From JAWLGW01 sp964569055 (GTDB lineage Bacteria; Planctomycetota; J058), in NCBI GenBank assembly GCA_964569055.1, contig CAZMSZ010000008.1, positions 1-47,380 on the forward strand: a stretch of DNA of 47,380 bases. Reading direction: 5' to 3'. The position numbers and the translations under genes were made by a program. Positions 22,965 through 31,071 of this stretch are shown here, piece after piece (position 1 is the stretch's first letter; every line of letters starts with the position of its first letter). Below the pieces are notes generated by a model, which saw only the letters and a program-made list of their open reading frames with translations, had not been told where the DNA came from and ran no database searches.

Positions 22965-23866
22965 CGGCCGGACGCCTCGATCACGAAGTCGAGCGCCACG
23001 TCGAGGGCGCGCGCGGAGTGGGTCACCCACCCGGTCGAGATCCGGTCGGCGCCCGCCTCGGCGAAGGCCCGCACCGTGTCGAGCGAGATCCCGCCCGAGG
23101 CCTCCAGCTCGGGCGCGGCCGCCCCGCGCGCCGCCGCGTCGGCGCGCACCGCGCGCGCCGCCTCGGCCAGCGCGGCCGGGGTGAAGTTGTCGAGGAGGAT
23201 GATGTCCGCGCCGGCCCGAGCGGCGGCCAGCGCGCCCTCCTGGGTCGTCACCTCCACCTCGACCGGAGTCCCGGGCGGCGCGACCTCGCGGGCGCGGGCC
23301 ACCACGGCCGGGATCGCCGGCTCGCCGCCCCACACCGCGAGGTGGTTGTCCTTGATCAGGACCTGGTCGTAGAGCCCGAAGCGATGGTTCTCGCCCCCGC
23401 CCGCGCGCACGGCGTACTTCTCGAGCAGCCGCCAGCCGGGGCAGGTCTTGCGCGTGTCGAGGATCCGCGCCGGCGTCCCGGCCACGGCGTCGACGAAGCG
23501 GCGGGTGGCCGTGGCGGTGCCGCTCAGCCGCTGCACGAAGTTGAGCAGCGTGCGCTCCGCGGCGAGGACCCCGCGGGCCGGCCCCTCCACCCGGGCCACG
23601 ACCGCGCCGCGCTCGAGCCGCGCGCCGTCCGTCACCTCCAGCCGGAGGCTGGCGCCGGGCGCGATCCGCGCCAGCACGCGCGCGGCGAGCGGGAGGCCCG
23701 CCACCACGCCCGCCTCGCGGAACACGACCTCCCCGCGGCAGGTCGCGTCCTCGGGCACCACGCGCCCGGTGACGTCCCCCTCGTCGCCGAGGTCCTCGCG
23801 GACCGCCAGCTCGACCAGGGCGCGCACCGCCTCGTGGTCGAACACCGCCTCGTCCAGGCCGCTCAT
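22961..23866 (-). CDS. nadC: Nicotinate-nucleotide pyrophosphorylase (quinolinate phosphoribosyltransferase)
   Basis: A 301-aa enzyme of de novo NAD synthesis. It converts quinolinate and PRPP to nicotinate mononucleotide and CO2. Recognised from ERTLLNFVQRLSGTAT, the catalytic stretch DTRKTCPGWRLLEKYAV, GGGENHRFGLYD, IKDNH, VEVEV, and LLDNF and ASGGI near the end. The length is normal. The start overlaps the Memo gene stop as ATGA. The nadA and nadB genes are not in the window. Confidence 0.94.
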   Translation of the reverse strand: MSGLDEAVFDHEAVRALVELAVREDLGDEGDVTGRVVPEDATCRGEVVFREAGVVAGLPLAARVLARIAPGASLRLEVTDGARLERGAVVARVEGPARGVLAAERTLLNFVQRLSGTATATRRFVDAVAGTPARILDTRKTCPGWRLLEKYAVRAGGGENHRFGLYDQVLIKDNHLAVWGGEPAIPAVVARAREVAPPGTPVEVEVTTQEGALAAARAGADIILLDNFTPAALAEAARAVRADAAARGAAAPELEASGGISLDTVRAFAEAGADRISTGWVTHSARALDVALDFVIEASGR

Positions 23867-25158
23867 GCCGCCGTCCCCCTGTCCTGCTCGGCGCGGTACA
23901 CGGCGGCCGCGAACGTGACCGACGACGCGCCGTCGCACCACTGGTCGTAGCGGAGCAGCTCGCCCCGCACGGGCGCGCCCTCCAGGGCGTGCACCAGCGC
24001 GACCAGCGGCGCGTGCCCGCAGATGTGGCGCGGGTCGCCGTCCCGCGCGATGTCGGCGTGGACCGCGTCGGGCGCGCGCTCCTCGAGCGCGAGCCGCAGC
24101 GTCTCGCGGTCCTGCTCGGCCACCCGCGCCAGCGCCTCCGCCTCGACGGGCGGCTCGTGGAACTGCGCGCCGAGGTGGGCCAGGTCGATCCCGGCCACGA
24201 ACGCCACACGCTCCGCGGGGAGGGGCGCGAGCGCCGCGCGCAGGGCGCGGTGGAACGCCGAGAACCGCTCGTCCCGACTGGGCGCGTCCTGCAGGCCGTC
24301 GAGCGCGCCGCACAGCACCGGCAGGATCCGCACCGGCCGGCGGCCCGCGAACAGGTGGGCGAGGTACACGGCCTGGAACTCGATCGAGTGCTCGGCCCGG
24401 TGGTGCAGCTCGCCGGCGAACAGGTCGTCGGGGCCGTCGTAGGCGGCGAGGAGCCGCTCGAGGACCTCGACGTCGGTCGGGATCGGCCCGAGCGGGGTGT
24501 CGAACGTCTTGCGGGTCAGGGCGTACAGGGGGGCCGGCCCGCCCACCCCGTCGAGGGGGGCTGTGCCGGTGTGGCTGGTGCCGAACACCACGAACAGCTC
24601 GGCCGGGCACGACTCGGCCACCTCGCGCCAGCACCAGGCGTACACGTGGCCGCCGCGGTGGAGGTCGATGTGCGGCGAGATCAGCGCGCGCACCGGCGCG
24701 GGCTTGGCGTCGGGCGTGGGGCGGGGCGGGGCGCCGGGGCCGCCCTCGCGCACGTACTGCGCCTCGAGGAACTCGCGCAGCTCGGCCGGCTCGCCCGGGT
24801 AGGAGCCAATGCACGCCGGCGCCCGGCGCGGCGCGCGCGCGAACTCGGCGACCACCTCGGCCAGCCGCGGCCCCTCGAGCAGGCAGGCCTGGTCGAGGGC
24901 GCGCACCAGCTCCTCGGCCTCGGCGCGCGGCGCGGCGACGCCGACGCGGCGCTCCAGCTCGGCGATCGCCTCGCTCAGCGTGCGCGTGCCGTCGAACAGC
25001 GCGGCCAGCGCCACGAGCCCGCCCGAGAGCACGACCTGCCCCTCGGCCAGCTTGAACGGGTCGCGCAGCGCGTAGACCGGCTCCAGGCGGCCGTCGACCT
25101 CGATCCGCGCGGGGAGCGCCTCGATGTGCGGCCGCAGGGCGGGGCGCTCGGGGCTCAC
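23863..25158 (-). CDS. Memo-like protein (AmmeMemoRadiSam system protein B type)
   Basis: A 431-aa protein. Residues 1-110 form a separate helical/winged-helix-like domain. About 115-425 are Memo-like, with ALISPHIDLHRGG (H163), FVVFGTSHTG, LHHRAEHSIEFQ, GIDLAHLG and HICGHAPL. Memo proteins bind a metal ion through conserved His and Cys residues and are related to ring-cleaving dioxygenases. In bacteria they occur with AMMECR1 and radical SAM proteins, but those partners are not adjacent here. The GTG start overlaps the aldo/keto reductase stop. Confidence 0.82.
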   Translation of the reverse strand: MSPERPALRPHIEALPARIEVDGRLEPVYALRDPFKLAEGQVVLSGGLVALAALFDGTRTLSEAIAELERRVGVAAPRAEAEELVRALDQACLLEGPRLAEVVAEFARAPRRAPACIGSYPGEPAELREFLEAQYVREGGPGAPPRPTPDAKPAPVRALISPHIDLHRGGHVYAWCWREVAESCPAELFVVFGTSHTGTAPLDGVGGPAPLYALTRKTFDTPLGPIPTDVEVLERLLAAYDGPDDLFAGELHHRAEHSIEFQAVYLAHLFAGRRPVRILPVLCGALDGLQDAPSRDERFSAFHRALRAALAPLPAERVAFVAGIDLAHLGAQFHEPPVEAEALARVAEQDRETLRLALEERAPDAVHADIARDGDPRHICGHAPLVALVHALEGAPVRGELLRYDQWCDGASSVTFAAAVYRAEQDRGTAA

Positions 25159-26288
25159 CCCGCGCTCTCCAGCGCCCGCCGCAGCTCGGCGGCCGGCAGC
25201 CGGGGCGCGCGCGCCGCCGCGAGGTCCTCCGCGACGTGCTCGGGTCGGCCCATGCCCACCAGGGTCACGTGCGCGCCGCCCGAGCGGGCGATCCGCAGCG
25301 CGCGCTGGGCGGCGGTGCCCGCGGCCTCGTGCGCGTGCTCGTCCAGGAGGGCGGCGGCGGCCGGCGGCAGCGCGCCCGTCGCGAGGCGGCCCTGCGAGAG
25401 CGGCCCCGAGGTCACGACCACCAGCCCCAGCCGCCGCGCGGCCTCGATCGCGGGCAGCAGCTCGCCGGCCACCTCCTGGGTGGGGGCGGTGAGCGCCTCG
25501 GGCAGCGCCGCGCTGAACGGGAGCTGCACCACCCTGAACCCGTGCTGCTCGCCGCCGACCGCGCGGGCGACCTCCACCATGCGCGCGAGGTCGAGCGCGC
25601 CGGCGTCGCCGTGCGGGAGGCGGAACCCGTCCCAGGTCGCGGCCCCGTAGCAGCCGATCTCGCCGCGGCCCCGCGCGGCCTCGAGCGCGGTGAACGCGCG
25701 GCGCAGGCGCTCGTAGAACACGGGCTTGGCCACGTGCGGCAGCTGCGTCTCGGGGTTGTGCAGGTAGAACACGTCGACCGCCTCGAGCCGCAGGTTCTCG
25801 CGGCTGCGCGCGAGCATGCGCTCGAGGTAGCCCGGGTGGAGGCAGTGGCCGCGGACCACCTCCTCGTCGGGGACGCCGGCGAGGAGCGCGCGCCCGCCCC
25901 GCTCGGGGGCGTCGCGGTCGTCGGGGTTGAAGCCGGCCTTGGTCGCGACGATCAGCGCCTCGCGCGGCAGCTCGGCCCCGACCAGGCGCGCCAGGGCGCG
26001 GCCCAGCATCCGCTCGCTCCCCTGCGCGCGGTAGTTGATCGCGGCGTCGATCACGTTGACGCCCGCCGCGAGGGCGGCGGCGACCGCCTCGGCGTAGGGC
26101 TGGTCGGCCTCGGGCCCGGGGGGGCCGAGGTAGGTCCCCAGCCCCAGGCTCGAGGCCGTGAGGGCTCCGGCGTCGGGCGGGCCGAGCGGCGGGAGGGTGG
26201 TGTACAAGTCCGCGGCGAGGGCGGCTTCAGCGGCGCGACGCGCCGCCAAGGCCTGGGTGCCCTCGGACGTCGCGCGCCCCGGCAGCAT
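25155..26288 (-). CDS. Aldo/keto reductase
   Basis: A 377-aa TIM-barrel NADPH-dependent oxidoreductase. The catalytic tetrad is visible: Asp in NVIDAA, Tyr in INYRAQGSE, Lys in IVATKAG and His in FYLHNPE. The C-terminal SxGxxRPEHV cofactor stretch appears as LVGMGRPEHV. It is somewhat longer than most family members, with a longer N-terminus and an insert near VPDEEVVRGHCLHP. The ATG at 26288 has a TATCGT box 7 nt upstream. First gene of the operon with Memo, NadC and MoxR. Substrate unknown. Confidence 0.88.
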   Translation of the reverse strand: MLPGRATSEGTQALAARRAAEAALAADLYTTLPPLGPPDAGALTASSLGLGTYLGPPGPEADQPYAEAVAAALAAGVNVIDAAINYRAQGSERMLGRALARLVGAELPREALIVATKAGFNPDDRDAPERGGRALLAGVPDEEVVRGHCLHPGYLERMLARSRENLRLEAVDVFYLHNPETQLPHVAKPVFYERLRRAFTALEAARGRGEIGCYGAATWDGFRLPHGDAGALDLARMVEVARAVGGEQHGFRVVQLPFSAALPEALTAPTQEVAGELLPAIEAARRLGLVVVTSGPLSQGRLATGALPPAAAALLDEHAHEAAGTAAQRALRIARSGGAHVTLVGMGRPEHVAEDLAAARAPRLPAAELRRALESAG

Positions 26289-26295
26289 GGCGCGC

Positions 26296-26301
26296 ACGAT
26301 A
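26296..26301 (-). promoter_or_regulatory. -10-like box TATCGT, leaderless spacing
   Basis: GGTATCGT on the minus strand, 7 nt before the aldo/keto reductase ATG. Together with 26314-26319 it forms a compact divergent promoter in a 37-bp gap. Confidence 0.5.
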
Positions 26302-26313
26302 CCACGCACGGGT

Positions 26314-26319
26314 TATGGT
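26314..26319 (+). promoter_or_regulatory. -10-like box TATGGT, leaderless spacing
   Basis: TATGGT, 6 nt before the ATG of the TPR protein at 26326. Confidence 0.5.
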
Positions 26320-26325
26320 GACGCC

Positions 26326-27870
26326 ATGGACGCGCTCGACGCCGCGTGGGAGGAGCTGTCGGGCGAGGTGGCCGCCGGCGACCTCGCCGGGGTGGACCGC
26401 AGGAGCTCGGCGCTGGAGCGGCTGGGCCAGGCCGCCCCGGCGCGGCTGCGCGAGCGGGTGCGGCAGACGCTCGAGCGGTTCTGGGACCTGGTGCAGGTCG
26501 ACCCGACCCGCGCCCTGGGCCAGGCGGGGCTGGCGGAGGCGGTCAGCGAGCGCCTGTGCGCGCCCGACCCGCGCCTTAGGGCCGAGCTGGCGCTCCGCCG
26601 CGCGACCGCGCTGTTCGCGCTCGGCCGCGCGCGCCAGGCGGTCGCCGCGGCCCGGGCGGCCCTCGACGGCCTGGCCCCACCCGCCGCCTGGGGCGACGAA
26701 GAGGAGGCGCGGGGCGCCGCTCAGCTCCGCGCGGGGTTGCTCGGGGTGCTGGCCCACGCGCTCCTGGCCCAGGGGCGCGTGAGCGAGACCCTGATCGCCG
26801 TCGAGGAGGCGCTCGCGCTCGCGCGCCGACACGGGCTCGACGCGGCGCTCGGGACGTACCTCTCCACGCTCGGCACGGCGCGGCTGCTGTCGGGCGACCT
26901 GCGCGCCGCCGAGGAGTACTACGCCGAGGCGCTGCGGACCGCGCGGCGCCACCAGAACCGCGAGGGCGAGGTGGTCAACCTCGGGAATTTGGGGCTGATC
27001 CGGCACATCCTCGGCGAAGGGCCGGCGGCCCTGGGCGACTACCGCGAGGCGCTCGCGCTGGCGCGCCGCCTGGGCGACCGCCGCGCCGCCTCGAGCCTCG
27101 AGGCCAACATCGGGCTGGCGCTGGCCGAGCAGGGCGACCTCGAGGGCGCCACCAACCACTACGACGTGGCGCTGGAGCTGGCGCGCGTGCTCGCCGACCG
27201 CGCGCTGGAGGCGCTGGCGCGGGTGCGCCTGGCCGGGGTGGCGCGCGAGCGCGGCGCGTTCGGCGAGGCCCGCCGCATGGCGGCCGAGGCGGAGGCCCTG
27301 CTCGAGGCGATCGGCGACCCGCGCCAGAGCGCCGCCTGGCTCGAGTCGGGGCGCGTCGCGCTCGACGCGGGCGAGCCGGCCGCGGCGCGTCCCCTGTTCG
27401 AGCGCGCCCTGGCGCGCGCCGACGCGGTGGGCGATCGGCGCAGCGCGGCCGCGGCGCGCTACGAGCTCGGGCGCGCCCGGCTGGCGGCGGCGGAGCCCGC
27501 GGCCGCCCTGGCCGAGCTCGAGCCCGCGCTGGCGGCCGCGCGCGAGCTGTCCGACCCCTTGCTGGAGGCGGCCACGGCGAGCGAGCGGGCCGAGGCCCTC
27601 CTGGCGCTGGGCCGCGCGGCCGAGGCGAGGGCCGCCCTGGACGCCGCTCGCGCCGCGCTGCCGGCGGCGACGCACGGCGGTCAGATCGCCGGCCGGCTCC
27701 GCATGGCTGAGGCGCGCCTCGCCGCGGCCGCGGACGCCGGCGCCGCGCGGGCCATGCTGGAGGAGGCGCTGCGCGAGGCGCGCGAGCGGGCGCACGGCGC
27801 GCTCGCCGCCGAGCTCGAGCGGCGGCTGGCGGCGCTCGCGACGGCTCAGGGACAGGAGGCGCTGGGATGA
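26326..27870 (+). CDS. Tetratricopeptide-repeat protein
   Basis: A 514-aa, almost entirely helical protein built of about ten TPR-like units, several of the roughly 40-residue type (for example LGNLGLIRHILGEGPAALGD, LEANIGLALAEQGDLEGATN, ARYELGRARLAAAEPAAALA). No signal peptide, enzymatic domain or membrane segment is seen. It is probably a cytoplasmic scaffold. It is Ala-rich (extreme GC bias). Its stop overlaps the start of the nitrilase-type gene as ATGA, so the two are made together. Confidence 0.85.
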   Translation: MDALDAAWEELSGEVAAGDLAGVDRRSSALERLGQAAPARLRERVRQTLERFWDLVQVDPTRALGQAGLAEAVSERLCAPDPRLRAELALRRATALFALGRARQAVAAARAALDGLAPPAAWGDEEEARGAAQLRAGLLGVLAHALLAQGRVSETLIAVEEALALARRHGLDAALGTYLSTLGTARLLSGDLRAAEEYYAEALRTARRHQNREGEVVNLGNLGLIRHILGEGPAALGDYREALALARRLGDRRAASSLEANIGLALAEQGDLEGATNHYDVALELARVLADRALEALARVRLAGVARERGAFGEARRMAAEAEALLEAIGDPRQSAAWLESGRVALDAGEPAAARPLFERALARADAVGDRRSAAAARYELGRARLAAAEPAAALAELEPALAAARELSDPLLEAATASERAEALLALGRAAEARAALDAARAALPAATHGGQIAGRLRMAEARLAAAADAGAARAMLEEALREARERAHGALAAELERRLAALATAQGQEALG

Positions 27871-28670
27871 CCCGGGTGCTCGTGGCGGCGGTCCAGCTCG
27901 ACGCGCAGCAGGACGAGGAGCAGAGCTTCGCGCGGGCCCGCGCCTTGGTCCTGCGCGCGCGCGAGCGCGGCGCCCGCGTGATCGCCCTGCCCGAGAACGT
28001 GCTCTACGAGGGCGCCGACGCCGGCCGCCGCCACCCGCTCGAGACCTGGGAGCCCCGCTTCGCGGCGCTGGCCCGCGAGGCCGAGGCGGTGCTGGTCGCC
28101 GGCACGGTGCGCGAGCCGGCGCCCGGCGGGAAGGCCTACAACTGCTGCCTGGTGCTCGGCCCGGACGGGGAGCGCCTGGCGCGCTACCGCAAGCTGCACC
28201 TGTTCGACGTCGACGTGCCGGGCGGGCCGGTCGAGCGCGAGAGCGACCACATCCTCCCTGGCGAGGATGGACCGCTGGTGGTCGACCTCCCCGGGCTCGG
28301 CCCCACCGGGATCGCGGTCTGCTACGACCTGCGCTTCCCCGAGCTGTTCCGCGCGCTGGTGGACCGCGGCGCGCGCACGGTGATCCTCCCCTCGAGCTTC
28401 GCCCTCGGGACCGGCAAGGACCACTGGCTGGTGCTGCTGCGGGCGCGCGCGATCGAGAACCAGGTGTTCGTGGTCGCGCCCGATCAGTTCGGGCTCAAGG
28501 AGCCGCGCCGGTTCAAGTTCGGCAAGACGGCGATCGTCGACCCGTGGGGCACCGTGCTCGCGCTCGCGGGCGAGCGGTCCGAGGACGTGGTCGTGGCCGA
28601 GCTCGACTTCGAGGACCAGGACCGGATCCGGCGCGCGCTCCCCTGCTTGAGCCACCGCCGGCTCGGCTGA
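27867..28670 (+). CDS. Carbon-nitrogen hydrolase (nitrilase superfamily)
   Basis: A 267-aa amidohydrolase of the Nit/omega-amidase type. The Glu-Lys-Cys triad is clear: Glu43 (LPENVL), Lys109 (YRKLHLFD) and Cys152 (AVCYDLRFPEL). The length and the YRKLHLFDVDVPGG segment fit the Nit1/Nit2 group, which hydrolyses deaminated glutathione or alpha-ketoglutaramate, a repair function. The exact substrate cannot be fixed from sequence alone. It is coupled to the TPR gene. Confidence 0.9.
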   Translation: MTRVLVAAVQLDAQQDEEQSFARARALVLRARERGARVIALPENVLYEGADAGRRHPLETWEPRFAALAREAEAVLVAGTVREPAPGGKAYNCCLVLGPDGERLARYRKLHLFDVDVPGGPVERESDHILPGEDGPLVVDLPGLGPTGIAVCYDLRFPELFRALVDRGARTVILPSSFALGTGKDHWLVLLRARAIENQVFVVAPDQFGLKEPRRFKFGKTAIVDPWGTVLALAGERSEDVVVAELDFEDQDRIRRALPCLSHRRLG

Positions 28671-28692
28671 GTCAGCCGGGGAGCCCAGCGAG

Positions 28693-28823
28693 GGAAATAC
28701 GAAAATATCAACAGGGAATGAGAAATTAGGAATTACAGAACGGCTGTCGCCGAAGCGGTCACGCCAAGCGAGAGCAATTCCTCATTTCCAATTCCCCGTT
28801 CCCTGTTGATATTCCATATTTCC
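28693..28823. repeat. Dispersed repeat family A, second complete element
   Basis: Outer arms GGAAATA (28693-28699) and TATTTCC (28817-28823), then AATATCAACAGGGAA (28704-28718) and its perfect complement (28799-28813). The interior carries the shared block CAGAACGGCTGTCGC (28736-28750). The central loop differs from the copy at 21826. It lies between convergent genes, where it could also end transcription. Confidence 0.8.
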
Positions 28824-28878
28824 TCTCTCGGCCGACCTGAGAACCCGAGCTCCGCCCACCGATTGCGGTGGATTGGCC

Positions 28879-29706
28879 TCAGCTGAACCCCTCTCCGCCG
28901 GGCGAGGCGACCGGCAGCGAGCGCCGGCGCGACCCGGAACCCGGCCCCACCGAGGGCGCGGGCGAGGCCGGCAGATCGGGCGGGCCGGGAAACGCGAGGC
29001 GGTTGCGCGCGCGGGCGAACGCCGCACGGGCCCCCGCGCGCAGGGCCCCCACCGCGAACCCGACCGCGCCGAGCGGGTCTTGGAGCGGGCCCAGCCGGCC
29101 GGCGAGCGCGCACGGGGTCGAGGTGAGGCGCGCGTCGCGCTCGAGCAGCGCGAGCACGAGCTCGAGCTCGAACGCCTCGCCGCCGCTCAGCCCGGCGAGG
29201 TCGACGCGCTCCAGCGCGCGCCGCCGCCACAGGCGCAGCCCCGCCCCGAGCAGGTCGCCCCGCCGGGCGCCGCTCACCCCGCCGAGCACCCGCCCGAGCA
29301 GCGGCGCGCCTCCCCCGCGCACCCCCAGCACGCCGTCGGCCCCCGTGGCCTCGAGCGCCCCCGCCAGGGCGCGCAGGTCCGCCGCGATCTCCCCGGCGAC
29401 GCGCGCCCACGAGGCGGTCACCAGCGTGGCGATCGCGTCGGCCCGCCGAGCGAGCGCCGCCCGCAGCCCGGCGCGCTGCCGCTCCCCCGCCGCCGCGCCG
29501 CCGCGCAGCACCTCGACCTCGCGATCGAGCCCCGCGCTCGCCAAGGCCAGCGCGATCAGCTCGGGCGAGAGCGGCCCCGCCGTCACCACCACGACCTCGC
29601 CCCCGAACACCCCGCGCGCGGCCCGCGCCGTCTCGACCAGCGGCGCCACGTCCGCCGGCGCGAGCGCCCGAGCGGCCACGAGGACCACGGCGTGCGTCGT
29701 CGTCAT
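28879..29706 (-). CDS. Hypothetical protein, possibly glycosyltransferase-like (GT-A)
   Basis: A 275-aa Ala/Arg-rich protein. The start (VVLVAARALAPADVAPLVET, EVVVVTAGP) and the middle (GADGVLGVRGGG, FELELVLALLERDARLT) faintly follow the pattern of family 2 glycosyltransferases. A clear DxD motif is missing and the Gly loop is weak. The C-terminal 40 residues are Pro/Ser-rich and likely disordered. A TAGCCT box lies 6 nt before the ATG. It is a real gene by position and promoter; the function is uncertain. Confidence 0.5.
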   Translation of the reverse strand: MTTTHAVVLVAARALAPADVAPLVETARAARGVFGGEVVVVTAGPLSPELIALALASAGLDREVEVLRGGAAAGERQRAGLRAALARRADAIATLVTASWARVAGEIAADLRALAGALEATGADGVLGVRGGGAPLLGRVLGGVSGARRGDLLGAGLRLWRRRALERVDLAGLSGGEAFELELVLALLERDARLTSTPCALAGRLGPLQDPLGAVGFAVGALRAGARAAFARARNRLAFPGPPDLPASPAPSVGPGSGSRRRSLPVASPGGEGFS

Positions 29707-29712
29707 GCGGAC

Positions 29713-29718
29713 AGGCTA
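29713..29718 (-). promoter_or_regulatory. -10-like box TAGCCT, leaderless spacing
   Basis: TTGCGATAGCCT on the minus strand, 6 nt before the ATG at 29706. Confidence 0.45.
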
Positions 29719-29818
29719 TCGCAAGCATCGGCCGGATTCGCAGTCGGGTCGGAAGCCGAGTTCCTCGGCGCAAGCGCCAGGACCGTGCGCTCACACGTCA
29801 ACAGCCGGGGAAATCGGG

Positions 29819-29824
29819 TAGGCT
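29819..29824 (+). promoter_or_regulatory. -10-like box TAGGCT
   Basis: GGTAGGCT lies 31 nt before the ATG at 29856, leaving room for a leader with a GGGGAG ribosome site. Confidence 0.4.
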
Positions 29825-29855
29825 GTGCGCCCCTTCCACGGGGAGCATCACAGAG

Positions 29856-30962
29856 ATGAGCGACCACGATCACGGTCACCACGCGGACGAGTCCGGCAAG
29901 GACCGCGCCTACCTCTCGCTGTTCGTGCTCGGGGTCGGCCTCGCCGCCGCCATGGGGATCGGCCTCGCCTCGCCCATGACGCGCGTGGTGCCGACCCGCC
30001 GGGCGCCGGAGCTCGGCAAGCGCGGCGTGGTCGTGCTCGAGTCGCCTGCTCCCGACACGCCGGCCGAGGTGCTCTACGGGACGGTGCTCGAGCGGGGGTC
30101 CGCCCTGCACGTGATCACGCCGGGGGGCGAGCGGGTCGTCCCGCGGGCGCGAGCGCGCGCCTGGGAGGTCGAGACCGACCAGCTCGGCGCCGACTACTTC
30201 GCGCGCTTCCCGCTCGACGCCTTCCCCCTGCGGGGGCTCGAGACCCGCGCCGCCGCCGCCGAGCCGCGCGAGGAGGCCGCGGCCGGGGAGACCTCGGGCG
30301 TGGTGGTCCTGCTCAGCGGCGACGTGCTCGTGGGGCGTCTGTCGGTCGAGGGCGGGTCGGTGACGGTCCGCTGGCCGACCGGCGCGGGCTCCTTCGGGGA
30401 GACCCGCGTCCCGCGCCGCGCCGTGCGCTGGATGAAGGAGGGCGTCGACGCGCCCACCGAGGACTACTACCGAGCGTTCCCGAACGCTCCGCTCGACCCG
30501 CGCTACCGGCGCGCCACCGCGCCCGGCGGGCGCCTGCAGGCCGAGGCCGAGCTCGCGCACAGCCGCGGCCAGTGGGACGAGGCCACCCGCAAGTGGGCCG
30601 AGCTCTACCGGATCGGCGGCGCCGCCGCCCACCTGCAGAACCTCGAGACCTGCGCGCACCGCTGGTTCGCCGGCTCGCTCTCCAGCCCCGAGGCGCTCCA
30701 GGCCCACGTGGACGGGCTGTTCTCCGCGCTCGAGGGTCTGCTCGACCGGCCCGAGGCGCAGCGGATCGCGGCGAACAGCGTGTACGAGGCGATCCGCCTC
30801 AGCAACGACATCGCCCAGCTCGACGCCGCCCGCGCGTTCGCGCGGCGGCTCCGTGAGCTCGGCCCCGAGTACGCCGCGCGAGGCGAGCAGATCCTCGACG
30901 AGCTGGAGAGCCGCGGCGGGCACGCGCCCGGTCACGGTCACGAGGGACACGATCACGACTGA
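29856..30962 (+). CDS. His-rich single-pass membrane protein with two repeated domains
   Basis: A 368-aa protein with His/Asp-rich ends (MSDHDHGHH at the start, HGHEGHDHD at the end) that could bind metal ions. One membrane segment lies at about 18-38. Two similar modules follow: GVVVLES...VPRARARAWEVETDQLGADYFARFPLDAFP and GVVVLLSG...VPRRAVRWMKEGVDAPTEDYYRAFPNAP (roughly 50-130 and 150-225). Each ends in a DYxxxFP motif. The C-terminal 140 residues are helical and TPR-like. No known family is recognised. A role in metal handling or envelope organisation would be a guess. Confidence 0.65.
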   Translation: MSDHDHGHHADESGKDRAYLSLFVLGVGLAAAMGIGLASPMTRVVPTRRAPELGKRGVVVLESPAPDTPAEVLYGTVLERGSALHVITPGGERVVPRARARAWEVETDQLGADYFARFPLDAFPLRGLETRAAAAEPREEAAAGETSGVVVLLSGDVLVGRLSVEGGSVTVRWPTGAGSFGETRVPRRAVRWMKEGVDAPTEDYYRAFPNAPLDPRYRRATAPGGRLQAEAELAHSRGQWDEATRKWAELYRIGGAAAHLQNLETCAHRWFAGSLSSPEALQAHVDGLFSALEGLLDRPEAQRIAANSVYEAIRLSNDIAQLDAARAFARRLRELGPEYAARGEQILDELESRGGHAPGHGHEGHDHD

Positions 30963-31008
30963 GGGGCGCCGGCGCGAATCCCGCGCTGGACGGCGCGGCC
31001 GCGCGCGG

Positions 31009-31014
31009 TAGCCT
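31009..31014 (+). promoter_or_regulatory. -10-like box TAGCCT for the FmdB-TrmB operon
   Basis: GGTAGCCT, with a start expected near 31021, where the leader hairpins begin. Confidence 0.4.
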
Positions 31015-31020
31015 TGAGGC

Positions 31021-31052
31021 GACGGCCCCCGCCGGGGGCCGCGCTGGCCGTC
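31021..31052 (+). other. Leader with two mutually exclusive hairpins
   Basis: GGCCCCC-GCC-GGGGGCC (31024-31040) competes with GACGGCC (31021-31027) pairing to GGCCGTC (31046-31052). Both are perfect 7-bp stems sharing 31024-31027. The second would form a long-loop structure. It may be an mRNA 5' stabiliser, an attenuator, or the terminator of the preceding gene. The repeated TTGAGG on either side includes the ribosome site of the next gene. Confidence 0.45.
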
Positions 31053-31071
31053 TCTTGAGGTGCAACCAACC

